Assembly: GCA_018398585.1 (NCBI GenBank)
Contig: JAGTTD010000006.1
Coordinates: 7,912,501-7,976,500, forward strand
Origin: Simmondsia chinensis
Lineage: Eukaryota; Streptophyta; Magnoliopsida; Caryophyllales; Simmondsiaceae
DNA: 64,000 nucleotides
Direction of reading: 5' to 3'
Of the stretch, positions 44,241 through 57,064 are shown in pieces. Made by a program: the position numbers and the translations under genes. The notes under the pieces were generated by a model that was not told where the DNA came from, did no database searches, and worked only from the letters and a program-made list of their open reading frames with translations. The first letter of the stretch is position 1. Each line of letters opens with the position of its first letter.

Positions 44241-44950
44241 ATGAATAGGAGAGAGGAAAGGAGGTTACCTCCCAAAGCAACTAATCCTAACCTTAGCCCG
44301 GTCACTCATGAGCAGGCTAAGGTTGTCTCATCCGCGGGTGAGGATGATTTAAGAGAAGTAGAGATAGAAGTTGAGCGGGAGGATGGGACTCCAAACCCTA
44401 TTGATGATAAGGATGGAGTGCCCACATCTTCGCTGGGTTCACCTCCCAAACCGATTGTTCCTTTTCCTGTGGCCCTTTTAGGACCGAAAGGAAAGGACGA
44501 CCCGAAAAAAGATGAGTTATTGAACTTGTTTAAGGACGTCAAGATTAACCTCCCACTGATTGACACCATTAAACACGTCCCCATGTATGCTAAATTTCTT
44601 AAGGACCTATGCGCTATAAACAAGAGAGCGTAAGCTCATGTCCCTATGAAGGTCCGATTCACTGAAAAAGTGAGCAGCATCTTAATGTCAGGCATCCCAC
44701 CTAAGTGTAGAGATCCAGGAACCTTTACAGTCCCGTGCATCATAGGAGAGAGCTATATGAGTCGGGCTTTTTTGGATTTAGGGGCAAGCATGAACCTCAT
44801 CCTATACACAATTTTTCAAGAATTGGGGATGGGAGATCTCAAACTAACTAGTGTTACCCTATAGGTGGCGGATAGATCAGAATGTTTACCTAGAGGTATG
44901 TTGGAAGATGTTCTTGTCAAAGTTGATAAGTTCATCTTCCCCATTGATTT
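44241..44950 (+). pseudogene. Athila-like protease region
   Basis: Frame 44241-44633 is an acidic, proline-rich linker ending INLPLIDTIKHVPMYAKFLK, common before Athila proteases. After a stop, 44646-44864 gives PKCRDPGTFTVPCIIGESYM, then FLDLGASMNL, where D-x-G-A-S is the aspartic protease active site. A stop at 44862 breaks the frame. Confidence 0.85.
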
Positions 44951-44953
44951 TTC

Positions 44954-47100
44954 ATGTTAGACATGGATCCTACCCCTCATCAGAGGAACCACACCCCTAT
45001 AATTTTAGGACGATCGTTCTTGGCAATGGCCTATGCTATTATTCATTGTCGAACTGGGGTGTTAGAAGTATCATTTGAGAATCTTAAGGTTAAACTGAAT
45101 ATTTCAAATGCTGCTAAGTTCCCTGTTAATGAGGACGACCTTGATTGCTTCATGGTTGATGCTATTGATCCTTTGGTTGAGTTAGTGTCTTCTGACTTAA
45201 TTCAAGAAGACGAACTGTCTGATTCGCTCACTTTTGATGATTTTGATGTGAGTACTGATGCTGATAATTTTCCTGACATGCCGGAGCTAATGAAAATTGA
45301 GGCTAGGAGTCCGATATTTGAACCCCTAACTGGCCTACTTAGTGAACTTGCTAAACCATCTATTGAGTGTCCACTAGTGTTAGAGCTCAAACCTCTCTCG
45401 GCCACCCTAAAATATGTATTTTTAGGACAAAATGACAGCCTTCCTGTGATTATCGCGTCTGACCTAACTGAGACTCAGGAATCTAGGTTGTTAGTTGTCT
45501 TACAAAACCACAAACGAGCCATGGGGTGGTCGGTTGCTGATCTAAAAGGAATTAACCCCTCTGTGTGCATGCATAGAATACATTTAGAGGATGACGTTAA
45601 GCCTTCTCGGAAAATGAAAAGGAGGCTTAACCCTAATATGAGGGAGGTAGTTAAGAAAGAGGTCATGAAGTTGCTAGATGCAGGTATTATATACCCTATC
45701 TCCGATAGCCCCTGGGTTAGTGCGGTTCAGGTGGTTCCTAAGAAGTCAGGAATCACAGTCGTTGCGAATGCCCAAGGTGAATTAGTCCCTACACGAGCTA
45801 CTACAGGGTGGAGAGTGTGCATCGGTTATCGTAAGTTGAACTCTGTAACGTGCGGAGGACCATTTCCCCTTAACCTTTTTGGACCAGATCCTAGATAAAG
45901 TAGCAGGTCAAGCGTATTATTGTTTCTTGAATAGCTACTCAGGGCATAACCAAGTCCCGGTTCACCCTGAGGACCAAGAGAAATAAACTTTTGCCTGCCC
46001 CTTTGGTATGTTTGCATACCGAAGGATGCCCTTCTGTCTGTGCAACGCACCTGCTATATTCCAACGGTGTACGATGTCCATTTTTTTAGACATGTTGGAC
46101 GACTACTTAGAAGTGTTTATGGATGATTTTTCTGTGTTTGGATCGTCTTTTGATGAATGCTTATCTCACTTAAATCTTGTGTTGCAGCGCTGCGAGGAGT
46201 ACAATTTGGTACTCAGTTGGAAGAAGAGCCATTTTATGGTTCAGCAGGGCATAGTCTTAGGACATGTAGTATCTAAAGAGGGTATTACTGCAGACAAGGC
46301 CAAGGTGGACTTAATTTCCAACCTCCCTCCACCGACCTCAATGAAGGAAGTTCGATCTTTCCCTGGCCACGCTGGATTCTACCGGCGTTTCATGGCCAAC
46401 TTCAGTAAAATTTCTAAACCGTTGTCAAATTTGCTTGCTAATGATGTACCTTTCGTTTTTTATAATGACTTTTTAGCAGCCTTTACTGAGTTCAAAACTT
46501 TATTGTCTACAGCCCCCATTATTCAACCTCCCGACTACTTGTTACCTTTTGAGATTATATGTGACACCTCTAATTATGCTGTAGGAACCGTGCTTGGGCA
46601 ACGGAAGGATCATAAACCTATCATTGTTTGCTATGCTAGTAAATTGTTGGATGAAGTCCAAAAGAATTATACCATCACTAAAAAGGAATTACTAGCTATA
46701 GTTTTCGCACTTGACAAGTTTCGATCCTATGTTTTGGGCTCGAAAGTAGTAGTCTTTTCTGACCATGCTTCCATTCGTTTTTTTCTTTTTAAGAAGGAAA
46801 TGAAACCTATGTTAATTCGCTGGGTTTTATTACTTTGGGATATTAACTTAGAAATCCGAGATAGGAAAGGTCGGATAACGTCATGGTTGATTGCCTTTCA
46901 CGGATTGTTTTCCCATCTAATGCCACTACTGGTCCCATTGATGAATGTTTTCCTGACAAACTGTTATTTTCTGTTGCAGAAAGTGGACCCCCGTGGTATG
47001 CCCACATCGTCAACTACTTGGCGACGAAGAAGCTGCCTACCCATTAGGCGAAATAAGAGCAAAACCGCTTCCTTTCGCAAGCAAGGCATTTTTTTCTAGG
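44954..47100 (+). pseudogene. Athila-like reverse transcriptase and RNase H
   Basis: 44954-45898: LGRSFLAMAYAIIHCRTGVL, then the RT start EVVKKEVMKLLDAGIIYPIS and WRVCIGYRKLNSVT; the frame is lost near 45880. 46008-47099: [20 protein letters not shown], active-site motif [10 protein letters not shown], the [10 protein letters not shown] and FYRRFM blocks, and RNase H with [38 protein letters not shown] and FSDHASIRF. Between the two, a TAA interrupts the EK/TFACPFG junction (about 45984). Catalytic motifs remain but the gene is broken. Confidence 0.9.
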
Positions 47101-47109
47101 ATGATTCGG

Positions 47110-48230
47110 ATTTGTTTAAGGTATATTCTGACCAGGTAGTATGTCGTTGTGTCCCGAAAAATGAGCATGAGAGTGTATTGTGATTTTGTCATAGTTTAGC
47201 CTATGGAGGATACTTTGAGGGACGCTGTACAGTGGCGAAAGTCCTTCAAAGTGGCTTCTTTTGGCCGACTCTTTTCCGGGATGCTCATGATTTTTTTAGG
47301 GCGTGTGATCGCTGTCAACTCACAGGTGCCCTCACAAAACGTGATGAGATGCCTTAGCACCTCATTTTAGTTTGTGAAATTGTTTACATCTGGGGCATTG
47401 ATTTCTTGGGGCCGTTCCCTAATTTACATATCCTCGTAGCTGTTGATTATGTTTCGAAATGAGTTGAGGCCATTACAACTAGGGCAAACAGCCACAAGGT
47501 GGTTTTTTGAGTTTGTTAAAGATAATATTTTCTCACGTTTCGGAGTTCCTAGAGCGATAATTAGTGATGGGGGGACACACTTCACTCATCTTTCGGTTGG
47601 TTCACTTCTTAGAAAGTACTCAATCACTCACAAATTAGCTATCCCATATCACCCTCAAACTAGTGACCAAGTTGAAGTCTCGAACTTGGAAATAAAGTCT
47701 ATCCTTGAGAAGACCGTTAGACCTGACCGCAAAGATTGGTCTTTAAGGTTGAACGACGCTCTTTGGGCTTATCGTACAGCCTTCAGGACTCCAATAGGCA
47801 TATCTCCCTATCGCTTAGTTTTTGGGAAGGCATGCCATTTTCCAGTAGAGCTTGAGCACCGTGTATATTGGATCATTAAGCAATTTAATCATGACATGTA
47901 CAGTATCGGGTTGCACTGACAACTTCAACTCAACGAGTTGGATGAGATGCGATCCTAGGCATATGAAAATGCCAAACTATACAAATAAAGAACCAAAGCT
48001 TTTCATGACAAAAGAATTTCGGGCAAAAGTTTTGAAGTTGGTCAAAAAGTTTGGCTTTACAACTCAAAGCTTCGGTTCTTTCCCGGGAAACTACATTCAC
48101 GATGGGATGGACCTTACAAAGTGGTCCACGCATACCCTTTTTGGGCAATCAAAATTCGAGACATCAATAATGGTCGCCTTCTCACAGTCAATGGCCGTTG
48201 TCTTAAACACGCTAATCGGTTAGGGGATTG
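47110..48230 (+). pseudogene. Athila-like integrase
   Basis: The zinc-binding HHCC region reads CHSLAYGGYFEG...CDRCQ, with Tyr where the second His belongs. The core continues in shifted frames; 47443-47919 gives [37 protein letters not shown] and [20 protein letters not shown], the usual Gypsy integrase core and C-terminal start. A frameshift precedes the GPFPNL...VAVDYVSK stretch (about 47410-47460). Inactive. Confidence 0.88.
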
Positions 48231-48299
48231 ACCACACGAGGTTGAAGAAATTCATCTTAGGGACCCTACTCCGATATTGGCCAAGCGTCAAAGAAAATA

Positions 48300-49183
48300 C
48301 CGCGTCCGGCTAAAGATTAACATTTAGCTCTTTTGGGAGGCAACCCAATTTATTTCATGTTTCCTAGTTTATGTTTTTTTTTTTTAATTTTTTTTATTTT
48401 ATTGAAAGTCTTCAAAACCAAAGATTTTTAGTACAGGGCATACCGCAGCCTCCCCGATCGATCGGCTTTGAACTCGATTGATAGGAAGCACTGCGGCTTG
48501 GGGCTTTCCGCCTTTCAACTACCCGATTGATCGATCGATCGATGGATCGGTATTACCTAATCAATCAGGGCGCCCTTTGTACGACCCCCTCGTTTTAAAA
48601 CCCCACCGATCCCTCGGCCCTCTCCTCACTTTTGTTTCCCCTATCCCAAACCCTAACCCACGAGCCCCTCCCCCATCTCCGGTCACCACCTCCGACCCCT
48701 GCCACTCCGGCCACCATAACCAACCCCGGCAACTGTTTCTCTTTGTTTTTACCCACTATTGCGAGATATATGTTCCCCCCTTCTTTTATCTTTCACTTTA
48801 CCTTGTTTCTACTTCAAGAGAGCATGTTTAGGCCGTTCTTTGGTTGGTATCCTGCTTTATTAAAGTGGCTTAGTCCTAATTTGTGGCTTAGTTATGAATA
48901 AAGTTTGAATTTCTTAATATTGTGCCATGTTTACACCTTTGTTCATGAACCATGTTTATATAGGTTTTCAGTGACTGAATTTAGCCCTTTGACACTTGTG
49001 GTTGCTGGATTTATGTGTTTGGGATGTGGTTTTTTTTGTTCGATCTAGGGTTTTCGTTGTGGTTTTTAACTGTAGGTCAAGATTGGGGTGTTGTTCTTGT
49101 TGATTTTCCTCTATTTTTTTTTTTTATGTTTCTTTCTTTTCCTTATCTTTGTGTTCATCTGCTTTTATTTTTATTTCTAGATT
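48300..49183 (+). other. Athila internal spacer after pol
   Basis: Noncoding stretch between pol and the 3' extra ORF, with a T-rich run (48370-48410), GATCGATC palindromes (48455-48550), a CCCTAAC-containing pyrimidine-rich part and a region that looks like a leader for the following ORF. Confidence 0.55.
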
Positions 49184-50232
49184 ATGCCGCGTGCCAAGAG
49201 GAGCCGCACTGAGGAGGGTAGCAGCTCCCAATAGAATGACATTCTTGCTTGGACCAGGGTTACCCCTGTACTTGGGGAGACGATGTTTGATGAGGATCTT
49301 AAAGATGAGAGGGAGGGTGCTTGCACCATTCTCTTTTGCCAACATAGGGATTTTACCTACCTTCTTGATCTCTAGAAGGAGACCCTGTTTTTTCTTCTTT
49401 AGTGAGAGAATTTTATTCCTCCTATTATGCTTTCCACCATGAAGGGGGTTGGACCTACGGTGACGTCACTACTCGTGACAAGACCATCCGATTTGATGCT
49501 ACGGATGTCGCCGAGGCTATAGGCTATCCCTTATATGTTGACGAATCTGTTTGGCACCCTCCCATTAACCCACCAAAGGTTGTGGACATTACCATTGAGC
49601 TATGTGGTGGCCAATGTGCGATGGATCGTCCATCCACCACATTCCGCTCTGCCCTTCCTTCGCATATGTGGCTCCGGGGCACCATTATTAAGGCCAATCT
49701 ATGGCCTATCGGTCATACCCAGGAGCGCACCGGTCCTATTCTAGTTCTTCTTTAGAAGTTCTACTGGGGTGTATGGGTGGATGTGGGGGCCACTTACTTA
49801 TAGAGTTTTATTACTTTCTGCCACCAGCTTCAGCCCTTCCCTATTGGCGACAGTGCTCTGTACTTTCCTCATTTAATTAAGAGGCTTGTACGGTGTGCTT
49901 GGGTGCACATACCGATCGCCCCTGATCAAGCTTGCGCACCGCTCCGTCACTTTGATCCCACCCAGCATCGTCGGACCCTCCTTTCCCTTGCCCCAGCCTA
50001 CGCTGGCAGGGAGGGGTCGGACATGGACGATGACCCGGCCCGGGCCATTGCTCCTACCCGAGCATCACGTCGCGAGGGACGCCCACCCATGCCACCCCCT
50101 CCTGCTAGTCCCAACGACGTCCTGCCATGCGTGACGGATATTATGCATCGCCTGGATTACATTCAGTTTTTGGTCACCAAACTCTATCGACTGCAGATGG
50201 GTGGTTCTCCTATGCCTTTTCCCTCTCCCTGA
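49184..50232 (+). pseudogene. Athila 3' ORF (putative plant transposon protein domain), disrupted
   Basis: Begins MPRAKRSRTEEGSSSQ (49184) with a stop right after. 49402-49755 holds MREFYSSYYAFHHEGGWTYG and DATDVAEAIGYPLYVDESVW, followed by MWLRGTIIKANLWPIGHTQE, matching the conserved domain of the extra ORF carried by many Athila/Tat elements (PF20167-like, by memory). The remainder, to 50232, is proline-rich and ends in a helical segment (DVLPCVTDIMHRLDYIQFLV). Function of this ORF is not established; no transmembrane envelope features are visible. Confidence 0.75.
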
Positions 50233-50239
50233 GTTATTT

Positions 50240-51562
50240 GTGTTACTCCTGTACTAAACATTTGTTCTTTCTTTTCCTTTTATTAACAAATAATTTTAGT
50301 CTGCAATCTTTTCTGTTCTTTTTTTGTTTAATGTAGCTGCCTATTGTCTGTCTTCAACTTTTGGGATTCGCTTGACATGTGTGGCTACTTATTCATGATC
50401 TTAGGTCATCTCTCTCCTTTCCTTGCCTCTATTTTAATTATGGTGTATTGAGGACAATGCAAGGTTTAGGTTTGGGGATGGCAGATGAGAGTTGACTTTG
50501 TTTGTCCTTTAAGCTTAATTTGGCATAAATTAGCTACATTTTTGAAGGCATAAATGAGTAGAAGGTTGTTTGCAACCCTTATTGTAGCCCAGCTCTGAGA
50601 TGTACTTTGATGATTAGAATGATTATGAGACGAGATTATTGTTGGATCAGACTTTTGAATCCATATTTTGTCTTTTACTAGTTAGTGAGATTATTACTTT
50701 TCACCCTTAATCTTGTGACATATCATATTGTTTGGGTCGAAATAATGGTAATAATTTTAGGAATAGGAATCCACTATTCTACTTCTAACAAAGTTGAAAT
50801 CAATTGTACATTTCTTTTTCTTAAGTAACCCCTAAAAAAGCGACTCGTTGGTTCTTGTAGCCCCTGTGTCTAGAGCAAGTAAGCCCGTAGGGGTATCTTA
50901 AAACCTGGTACCTTGGGCCAGCTGGGTCAGGAGCTGCCAGTCGAAAGCTCGCTACATGGGCCACAGGGAAAGCTTAAGAAGAATCAACTTTGTAGTTACT
51001 AAAATAAGCACTAATACCTAAAAAATGGTGTGTGCTAACGGATAAGGTTGTGGATCCTTAAGACTTGAGCCATTAGACTCTTGAAACCTGGTACCTTGAG
51101 CCAACTAGATCGGGAGCTGCCGGCTGAAAACTCGCTACATGGGTCTGAGAAAGACACGCCTAACCGAGTGGAAAAAAAAAAATTTGAAGAGGGGAAAACA
51201 AGAAAGAAAAGAGAAGCCTTTTGATTTCACTATTGATTAGCAGTGAAGGCCTAGGATAACTTGTTCTTTTACTTATTACCTTTATGTCTTCTTAAAGTGG
51301 GAGGGTTTTGAAGTAAGAAGAAGAGGAGAGAAGTTCTAAGATCACTCACTAGTAAAAAAACCTTAATGACAAACTTAAGTTAGAACTAGTGCAATAATAA
51401 CATCACATACAGATTCGCTACTCTCAAGTATACTCTCAAGTATGGTCGAACAATAATTTCAGAAGTGACCTTTGCGATTAAATGTCTGACTTGCCTTTTC
51501 TGCCAATAGCTAGTTTAAATTTAATCTTGCTAAAGGCAAGCAATGTGTGGATTTGGGGATAT
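50240..51562 (+). other. Athila 3' untranslated region
   Basis: Noncoding; contains two diverged copies of a segment CCTGGTACCTTGGGCCAGCT / CCTGGTACCTTGAGCCAACT (about 50905-50985 and 51085-51145) and ends in the purine tract at the 3' LTR. Confidence 0.6.
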
Positions 51563-52986
51563 TGATGCACTTGATTTTTATATATTTTATTTCTCATTCC
51601 TGTCATATATTCGGCCTCTACATGTGTGTTTGGTTGTTATTTAAGTACATTTTCCATGTGGAACACATCAAAGCAGACGAAAGAAGAATTCCAGCAAAAT
51701 CAAGCATTATTAAAGCATATTTGAAGACTAATTGGAGAAACGCAACCACTTGTGCAAAACAAAGACCCATCGGGTCATAATTCGGTGAACCGAGTACATC
51801 CCATAGTGCTTCGGTGATTAATCGAGAAAAAGGGCTTGGAAAACCGATCGATCAGCAGCTCGTGGTTACAGAAACTAACCGAGAGCCTGCCGATCGATCG
51901 GCCAAAAGCACCGATCGATCGGGAGCTTTGCGTGAGCTCACCGAGTAATCAGTCGACCGATCGGGAGGGTTCCGTACTGAACCCTAACCACTCCAGTGCC
52001 TATAAATAGAGAAGGGGAGGTCAGCCTTTCGTACGCTTTTTCTGGGCCGCACGTCCTCCCCTTTCTTTCAAACCTGAAGCAGCTACGAGATCTACAGGTT
52101 CTCAAAAGCTGAAGCGTAAGTGGTTGGAATACTGAGAGAATTCAGGCTTAGATTAGCATCAACACGAAGATTGAGGGAGTTTATTATTTTGTTTATTTTA
52201 CGCATAGTATCTTCTTTTCTTTAAGTTTAATGATGTGTAAAACTCCCATGGAGGAGTAAACTTTCTTAGTTTAGGGATGAAGGGGCAGATAACTGCCCAT
52301 ATCCCAAATTTGTATAATACTTTTGACGATTGGTTTAATTATGTTATATTCACACCTCTATGGGGAGTTCTTCATGGTTGTTGGATTTTTTTTATGTGTG
52401 CTTGTAGCCATGACTAGGTCTCCAACTTTGCAGTGATTAGTCTTGTGCTTGTAGCCTATACCATAACATAACAGGAAGTCATGTGTGGTCAGGGTTGAGC
52501 TTGTACCCGACCCTAAACCCAATCTTCTATAAATTTACAGTAGAATTAAGAGTAACAAAGGAATTAAGTAGTGCTAATGAGATAACCTATGCTACATCTA
52601 AGGTGCTAAGATAGATTATGCCTTTAGACTAGTTCATTACCCTAAGCCCTAATTTATATATTAACCTAGGCTTAGAGTTTGTAGCCTAAGTCCTTTAAAT
52701 CATGGTCCTAAGTAAACTCTAATGACGAGATACATTTTAAGCTACCCTACATTCACTCCCTAAACTAACATCAATTGAATTGTCACATTTGCTTTATATT
52801 CATTTTTATTAATCTAGCTAAGAATTTATTCAAACAAAAAAAAAAATTCAAACCGCTCATTAATCAGTAAGTCCAACTTAACACGATTCCCTGTGGATAC
52901 TACCCGTATACCCGACAAAGCTACGACGATCTTGTACGCTTGCGAGTAGACAATTTTAAAATACACTTTAAAATCACATCAGCGTC

Positions 52987-55444
52987 TGTCAGACTTATCA
53001 ACGGTTTGATCATATTGCCCTTTAATGCCCACAATGGTATTCTCAATCTGATATTGCCCTCTACTTCTCTGCTATGTCTATCACTAAGCCTACCACATGT
53101 GATACCCCGACTTCGGGACGTCTAATCATATGACATCAGATGCAGGTATTCTTCGTGACTCACACCCTTAATATGCTTCACAATCTATCCTTGTCGGTAA
53201 TGGATCATTGCTTCCTATTACACATGTGGGATCCTCGGTCATACCAACCAAGGATCACCCCCCAAACTCTTTGCGTTTTTGGTGCCCAATCTTATGCATA
53301 ATTTACTATCTATTAAGCAATTTCGTCATAATAAAAATTGTACCGTAGATTTTGACTCTTTTTGTGTTAAGAATAAGGCTACAGGGACTATAACTGTTTC
53401 GGATACATAGTAGCGGGACACTATATGGATTTTCACCACCCCATATCGGGCACTCACGCACACCTTACTTGCAGATATTTGGCACAGATGTTTAGGTTAT
53501 TTAGGAAACAATGTTTTGAAAATTTTACATAAACGGTGTTTAGTTTCTATTAGTTATTCTTGTGTTGGACATTGTTATCCCTATTGTTTAGGAAAATCGC
53601 ATCGTTCGCCATTTGATCATGTTATTCAAATTACTACTTGTCCATTAATTCTGATGTTTTGAAATCTCTCCTCCCCGCCAATTTTGAATTTAAATATTAT
53701 GTTCTTTTTAGTGATGACTTTTCACGATTTACATGGCTATACCGATGCGTAGGAAAGACGAACTTTTGATTTATTTTCTGAGTTTGAAATCTTTAATGAA
53801 AATCAATTCAACTGTAAAATTAAGTGCTTTGAAAGTGATGGTGGTTATGAGTTCAACAATAGAAAAATAACTACTTTTTGTCGTACTTACAATGTCCATT
53901 TTCATCTTTCTTATCCTAATACTCCTCAACAAAAAGGGGTGGCAAAAAGTAAGCATCGACATATTGGTGAAATGGTTAGGACGCTATTTTTTTCAAGCTA
54001 AGCTTCCTACCCACTTTTGGGCTGATGCGGCATTGCTTGTTTTGTTACTAACTACTTACCTACTCTTATTTTACGTAATGTTTCTCCATTTGAAAATTTA
54101 TTAAAACTACTCATGATTATACTATCTTTCGCATCTTTGGTGTGCATATTATCCTAACAACACACTCCGTATGGCTCACAAATTGGCTCCACGGCCCATT
54201 CCCTGTGTTTTTCTTGACTATGCAGCTCGTTATAAAGGTTACTAGTGTTTGGATACTACAACAGGTCGAGTACATGTTAGTCATAATGTGAACTTTGTTG
54301 AAACACTGTTTCCCTATTCGTCCATTATGTCAATTATTGAAGGTTGTTCCAAGGTTTCCTCTTTACCGCATCACGTCCCACTCACCATCACGGACCCCAC
54401 ACCCACTATTCCCCGCCACTACAGCTCCTATTACAAGTCCTACACAACCGCCTAATGTCTCACATGACTCATCTCTATCACCGGTTCCCGTGTTCATGTC
54501 TCAATCCTCTCCTATGTTTGACATGTCTAACCCACCACCTGCACTACCATTCGAATCACCATCCATGCAATCTCTACCCGAAATGTCTAGCGGTGATGTT
54601 ACTCACCATAACAACTCCACATCACTTTCCTTGTCTCTGCATGTGCAATCGGACCCTCCCCCATTGCAGCCCCATCACAACATACTAATACTCATCATAT
54701 GCGCACTAAATTAAAGGATGGCATTCGTAAGTCAAAACATATCCCATCCCTATCTAAAATCACAATGATACAAGAGCCCACTTGCTTTTCTCAAGTGACT
54801 AAGAATCCTCAATCCTTTTACAACATCACACGTGGGATCTTGTTCCTCTTGCACCAAATCAAAATGTAGTTAGATGTACTTGGAAATGCTGAGTTAAATA
54901 TAAGGCAAAAGGGTCAATTGAGAGGTTTAAGGCTAGACTTGTAGCACAGGGTTTTCACCAACGAGAAGGCATAGATTACTTTAAAGCTTTCAGTCCTGTA
55001 GTTAAGCCTATCACGGTTCTGTTTATCCTTACCATAGCAGTAACCTTTAAGTGGCCCGTTCAATAATTTGATGTCAAGAATACTATCCTTCATGGTTACC
55101 TCAATGAGGAAGTATACATGAAACAATCACAGTGTTCTATACATCCTAGGTTTCCTAACGATGTGTGTCACTTTCGTAAGGCTTTATACGAACTCAAACA
55201 GGCACCTCGAGCTTGGTTTCATAGGCTTAGCATGTTTCTCCTAAGTCAAGGTTTCCGGTGTAGTCAAGCCAATCCATCAATTTTTATTCTTCATTCCTCT
55301 ATAAGTCGACTTTGTCTACTTTTTTATGTTGATGATATCATACTTACTTGATCTAACTCCTCTTTGCTCCAATCTTTCATTCAAACTCTCTCGCGGAAAT
55401 TTGCCATGAAAGACTACTTCACTACTTTCTTGGTATTGAGGCAG
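52987..55444 (+). pseudogene. Copia pol: zinc knuckle, integrase and reverse transcriptase, disrupted
   Basis: Resumes at CQTYQRFDHIA. Integrase pieces include GVAKSKHRHIGEMVRTLFFQ and LPTHFWADA (about 53937-54030). RT begins with RFKARLVAQGFHQREGIDYF (about 54924) and keeps GYLNEEVYMKQ, HFRKALYELKQAPRAWFHRL and the active-site motif FYVDDIILT (to 55351). Multiple stops and frameshifts. It is cut by the MULE at 55454 within the stretch after FLVLRQ. Confidence 0.85.
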
Positions 55445-55661
55445 ACTTAAGTCCCCTTTTGATCATCAAAGTAGCCAAAAATGAACCTTTTGTTCACCCA
55501 AGTCAACTTTTGAAAGATTTAGTCACCAATCCGCTATTCTTTGACTTTTAGTAAATTTTGTTAATCTTGTAGTCCCCAACTTGTAGTTTTCCACGGTGTT
55601 ATGGTTTACATTTAGTCTCTTGTCTTTGTACAATTGATCGATAACAACCAACCTCTCGCCC

Positions 55662-55978
55662 GCAGCCATAAGCTGAGGTGGGGCATTACGTGAATAGATA
55701 AGCAACCAGCCCCCTGCCTTTAGCTGTGAGCTGTAGTGGAGCATACCGTGAATAGATAAGTAACTAGCCCCCTACCTTCAGCCATGAGTTGAGTTGGAGC
55801 ATGTGGTGAATAAATAAGTAACCAGCACCCTACTCTCAGCTATGAGCTGAGGTGGAGCGTTTAGTGAATAGCTGAATATCCAGCCCCCTGCCTTCAGCCG
55901 TGAGCTAAGTTAATACCAGCACCTTGCTCTCAGCCGTGAGCTGAGGTGGACTGGTTAGTGAATAGCTGAGTATCCAAT
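55662..55978. repeat. 58-bp minisatellite, about six copies
   Basis: The motif CAGCYRTGAGCTGAGGTGGAG followed by GTGAATAGATAAGTAACCAG starts at about 55662, 55719, 55778, 55835, 55892 and 55929 (the last after a shortened unit). Lies just beyond the 3' end of the antisense ORF. Confidence 0.85.
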
Positions 55979-56554
55979 TCTTTAAATTAGAGGGGTTACT
56001 CTTAATAAAAGTAGCTCCCCCTCTTCTTTCAAAAGAGGTACCGCTATTAACTTGTTTCGTCTTGAATAAGATATCAAAAACTTTATGAGTCGGCCTAAAC
56101 CCCATACAAGTGCAAAGTGTTGGACACAAATAGTGGAATGGGAAATCGTAAACCAGCATCAAGGGCATCCACGCTAACAGAGAAAAAGCCCGCGGGCAGG
56201 TTAAGAAGAGATTTGTCCTCCTTAGGACCCCAAATTTCAAAATCATCCAAACACCTTCCTCACCCGCTATCTCTGATATAAAGGCACGAGGAGGACAGGC
56301 TCTAAATGCCTTTAGGAACTCCTTCGCAAGCCAAGCCCCATCTGGTGTCCAATGAGTAACGGGGGGCGCTGCGGGATAGGCTCTAAGGGCGGCTCTCCCC
56401 CCAACTGTTTGTTTGAAGGATGTGACCACTTCACTTGTCTCCGGAACGCCACTCTCATCACCAGCATGACGCTCAAAAGGAGAGACTGCCTCATGAACTT
56501 CCTCGGAGTTCTATTCAACACAAACCTCCTGCTGCTCCCGAGCATCGGCAACAT
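55905..56554 (-). pseudogene. Antisense gag-like ORF of a Tat-type element
   Basis: Two overlapping minus frames (56312-56554 and 55905-56429) appear to be one ORF broken by a frameshift. The second contains FPFHYLCPTLCTCMGFRPTH, GTSFERRGGATFIKSNPSNL and KNW, which resemble the 'putative gypsy type transposon' domain (PF04195, from memory). Tat-lineage elements are known to carry extra ORFs, sometimes antisense, near the 3' LTR; the + strand LTR follows at 57084. A promoter-like CCCTAAA stretch lies upstream on the minus strand (about 56690). Confidence 0.65.
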
Positions 56555-57064
56555 CAGCCACGTCTATGGTCTCAATGGTTGAAGAAGGTGAAAGAAAATG
56601 AGATCCCCACTTACTCTAAATAAAATTCAAACCAAAGTAGGGCAAGGATTGAAGCACAAAGTGTAATGGCAGACGTAGCTTGAGTTTTAGGGTTTCTAAA
56701 CAAGGAAGAGAGAAAAAAACAAAGAAAGTGAAACCGGGAAGATGAAACGCAAGGGAGAGGTTATTTTGAAAATCAATGGCTCTGATTCACTCCATCAAAT
56801 GAACGGCTCACATGTAATCAAAGTTTGGTTGATGGGACAACTCCCCGCCATGTGTCAGCCACAGCCGCCAGTGCATTAATAGCACATGCTCCCAAGAAAG
56901 GATGCCGTCCTTTTTCCTCTGCCAACATCAATGTCCCGCCATCTATACCTGGCGTAGAGACCATCTTTAGCGAGCTAATGTACGGACTAGGCAAGTATCA
57001 AGGTGCCAACTTGTAAAGCTTGTGATACCCTCCAAGACCAAATGAGAAAAAGTTCACCTTCGCC

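Larger units (their letters stand above)
41290..52981 (+). mobile_element. Athila-like Gypsy retrotransposon (11.7 kb)
   Basis: Long LTRs at 41290-42717 (1428 bp) and 51563-52981 (1419 bp), TGATGCAC...CACATCA type, roughly nine in ten bases identical by eye. Target duplication GCGTT (41285-41289) / GCGTC (52982-52986). Primer site TGGCACCATTGCTAGGGA (42724-42741) is a decayed tRNA-Asp-type site as used by Athila/Tat elements. A purine tract TGTGGATTTGGGGATAT ends at 51562. Order: gag, protease, RT-RNase H, integrase, then an extra ORF region, as in Athila. All frames are broken. It interrupts the Copia zinc-knuckle codons (CQTYQRFDHIA resumes at 52987). Confidence 0.92.

Noticed and set aside
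49184..50232. Envelope gene of an endogenous retrovirus-like Athila element
   Set aside because: No signal peptide or transmembrane segment is visible; the motifs match the plant transposon protein domain instead.
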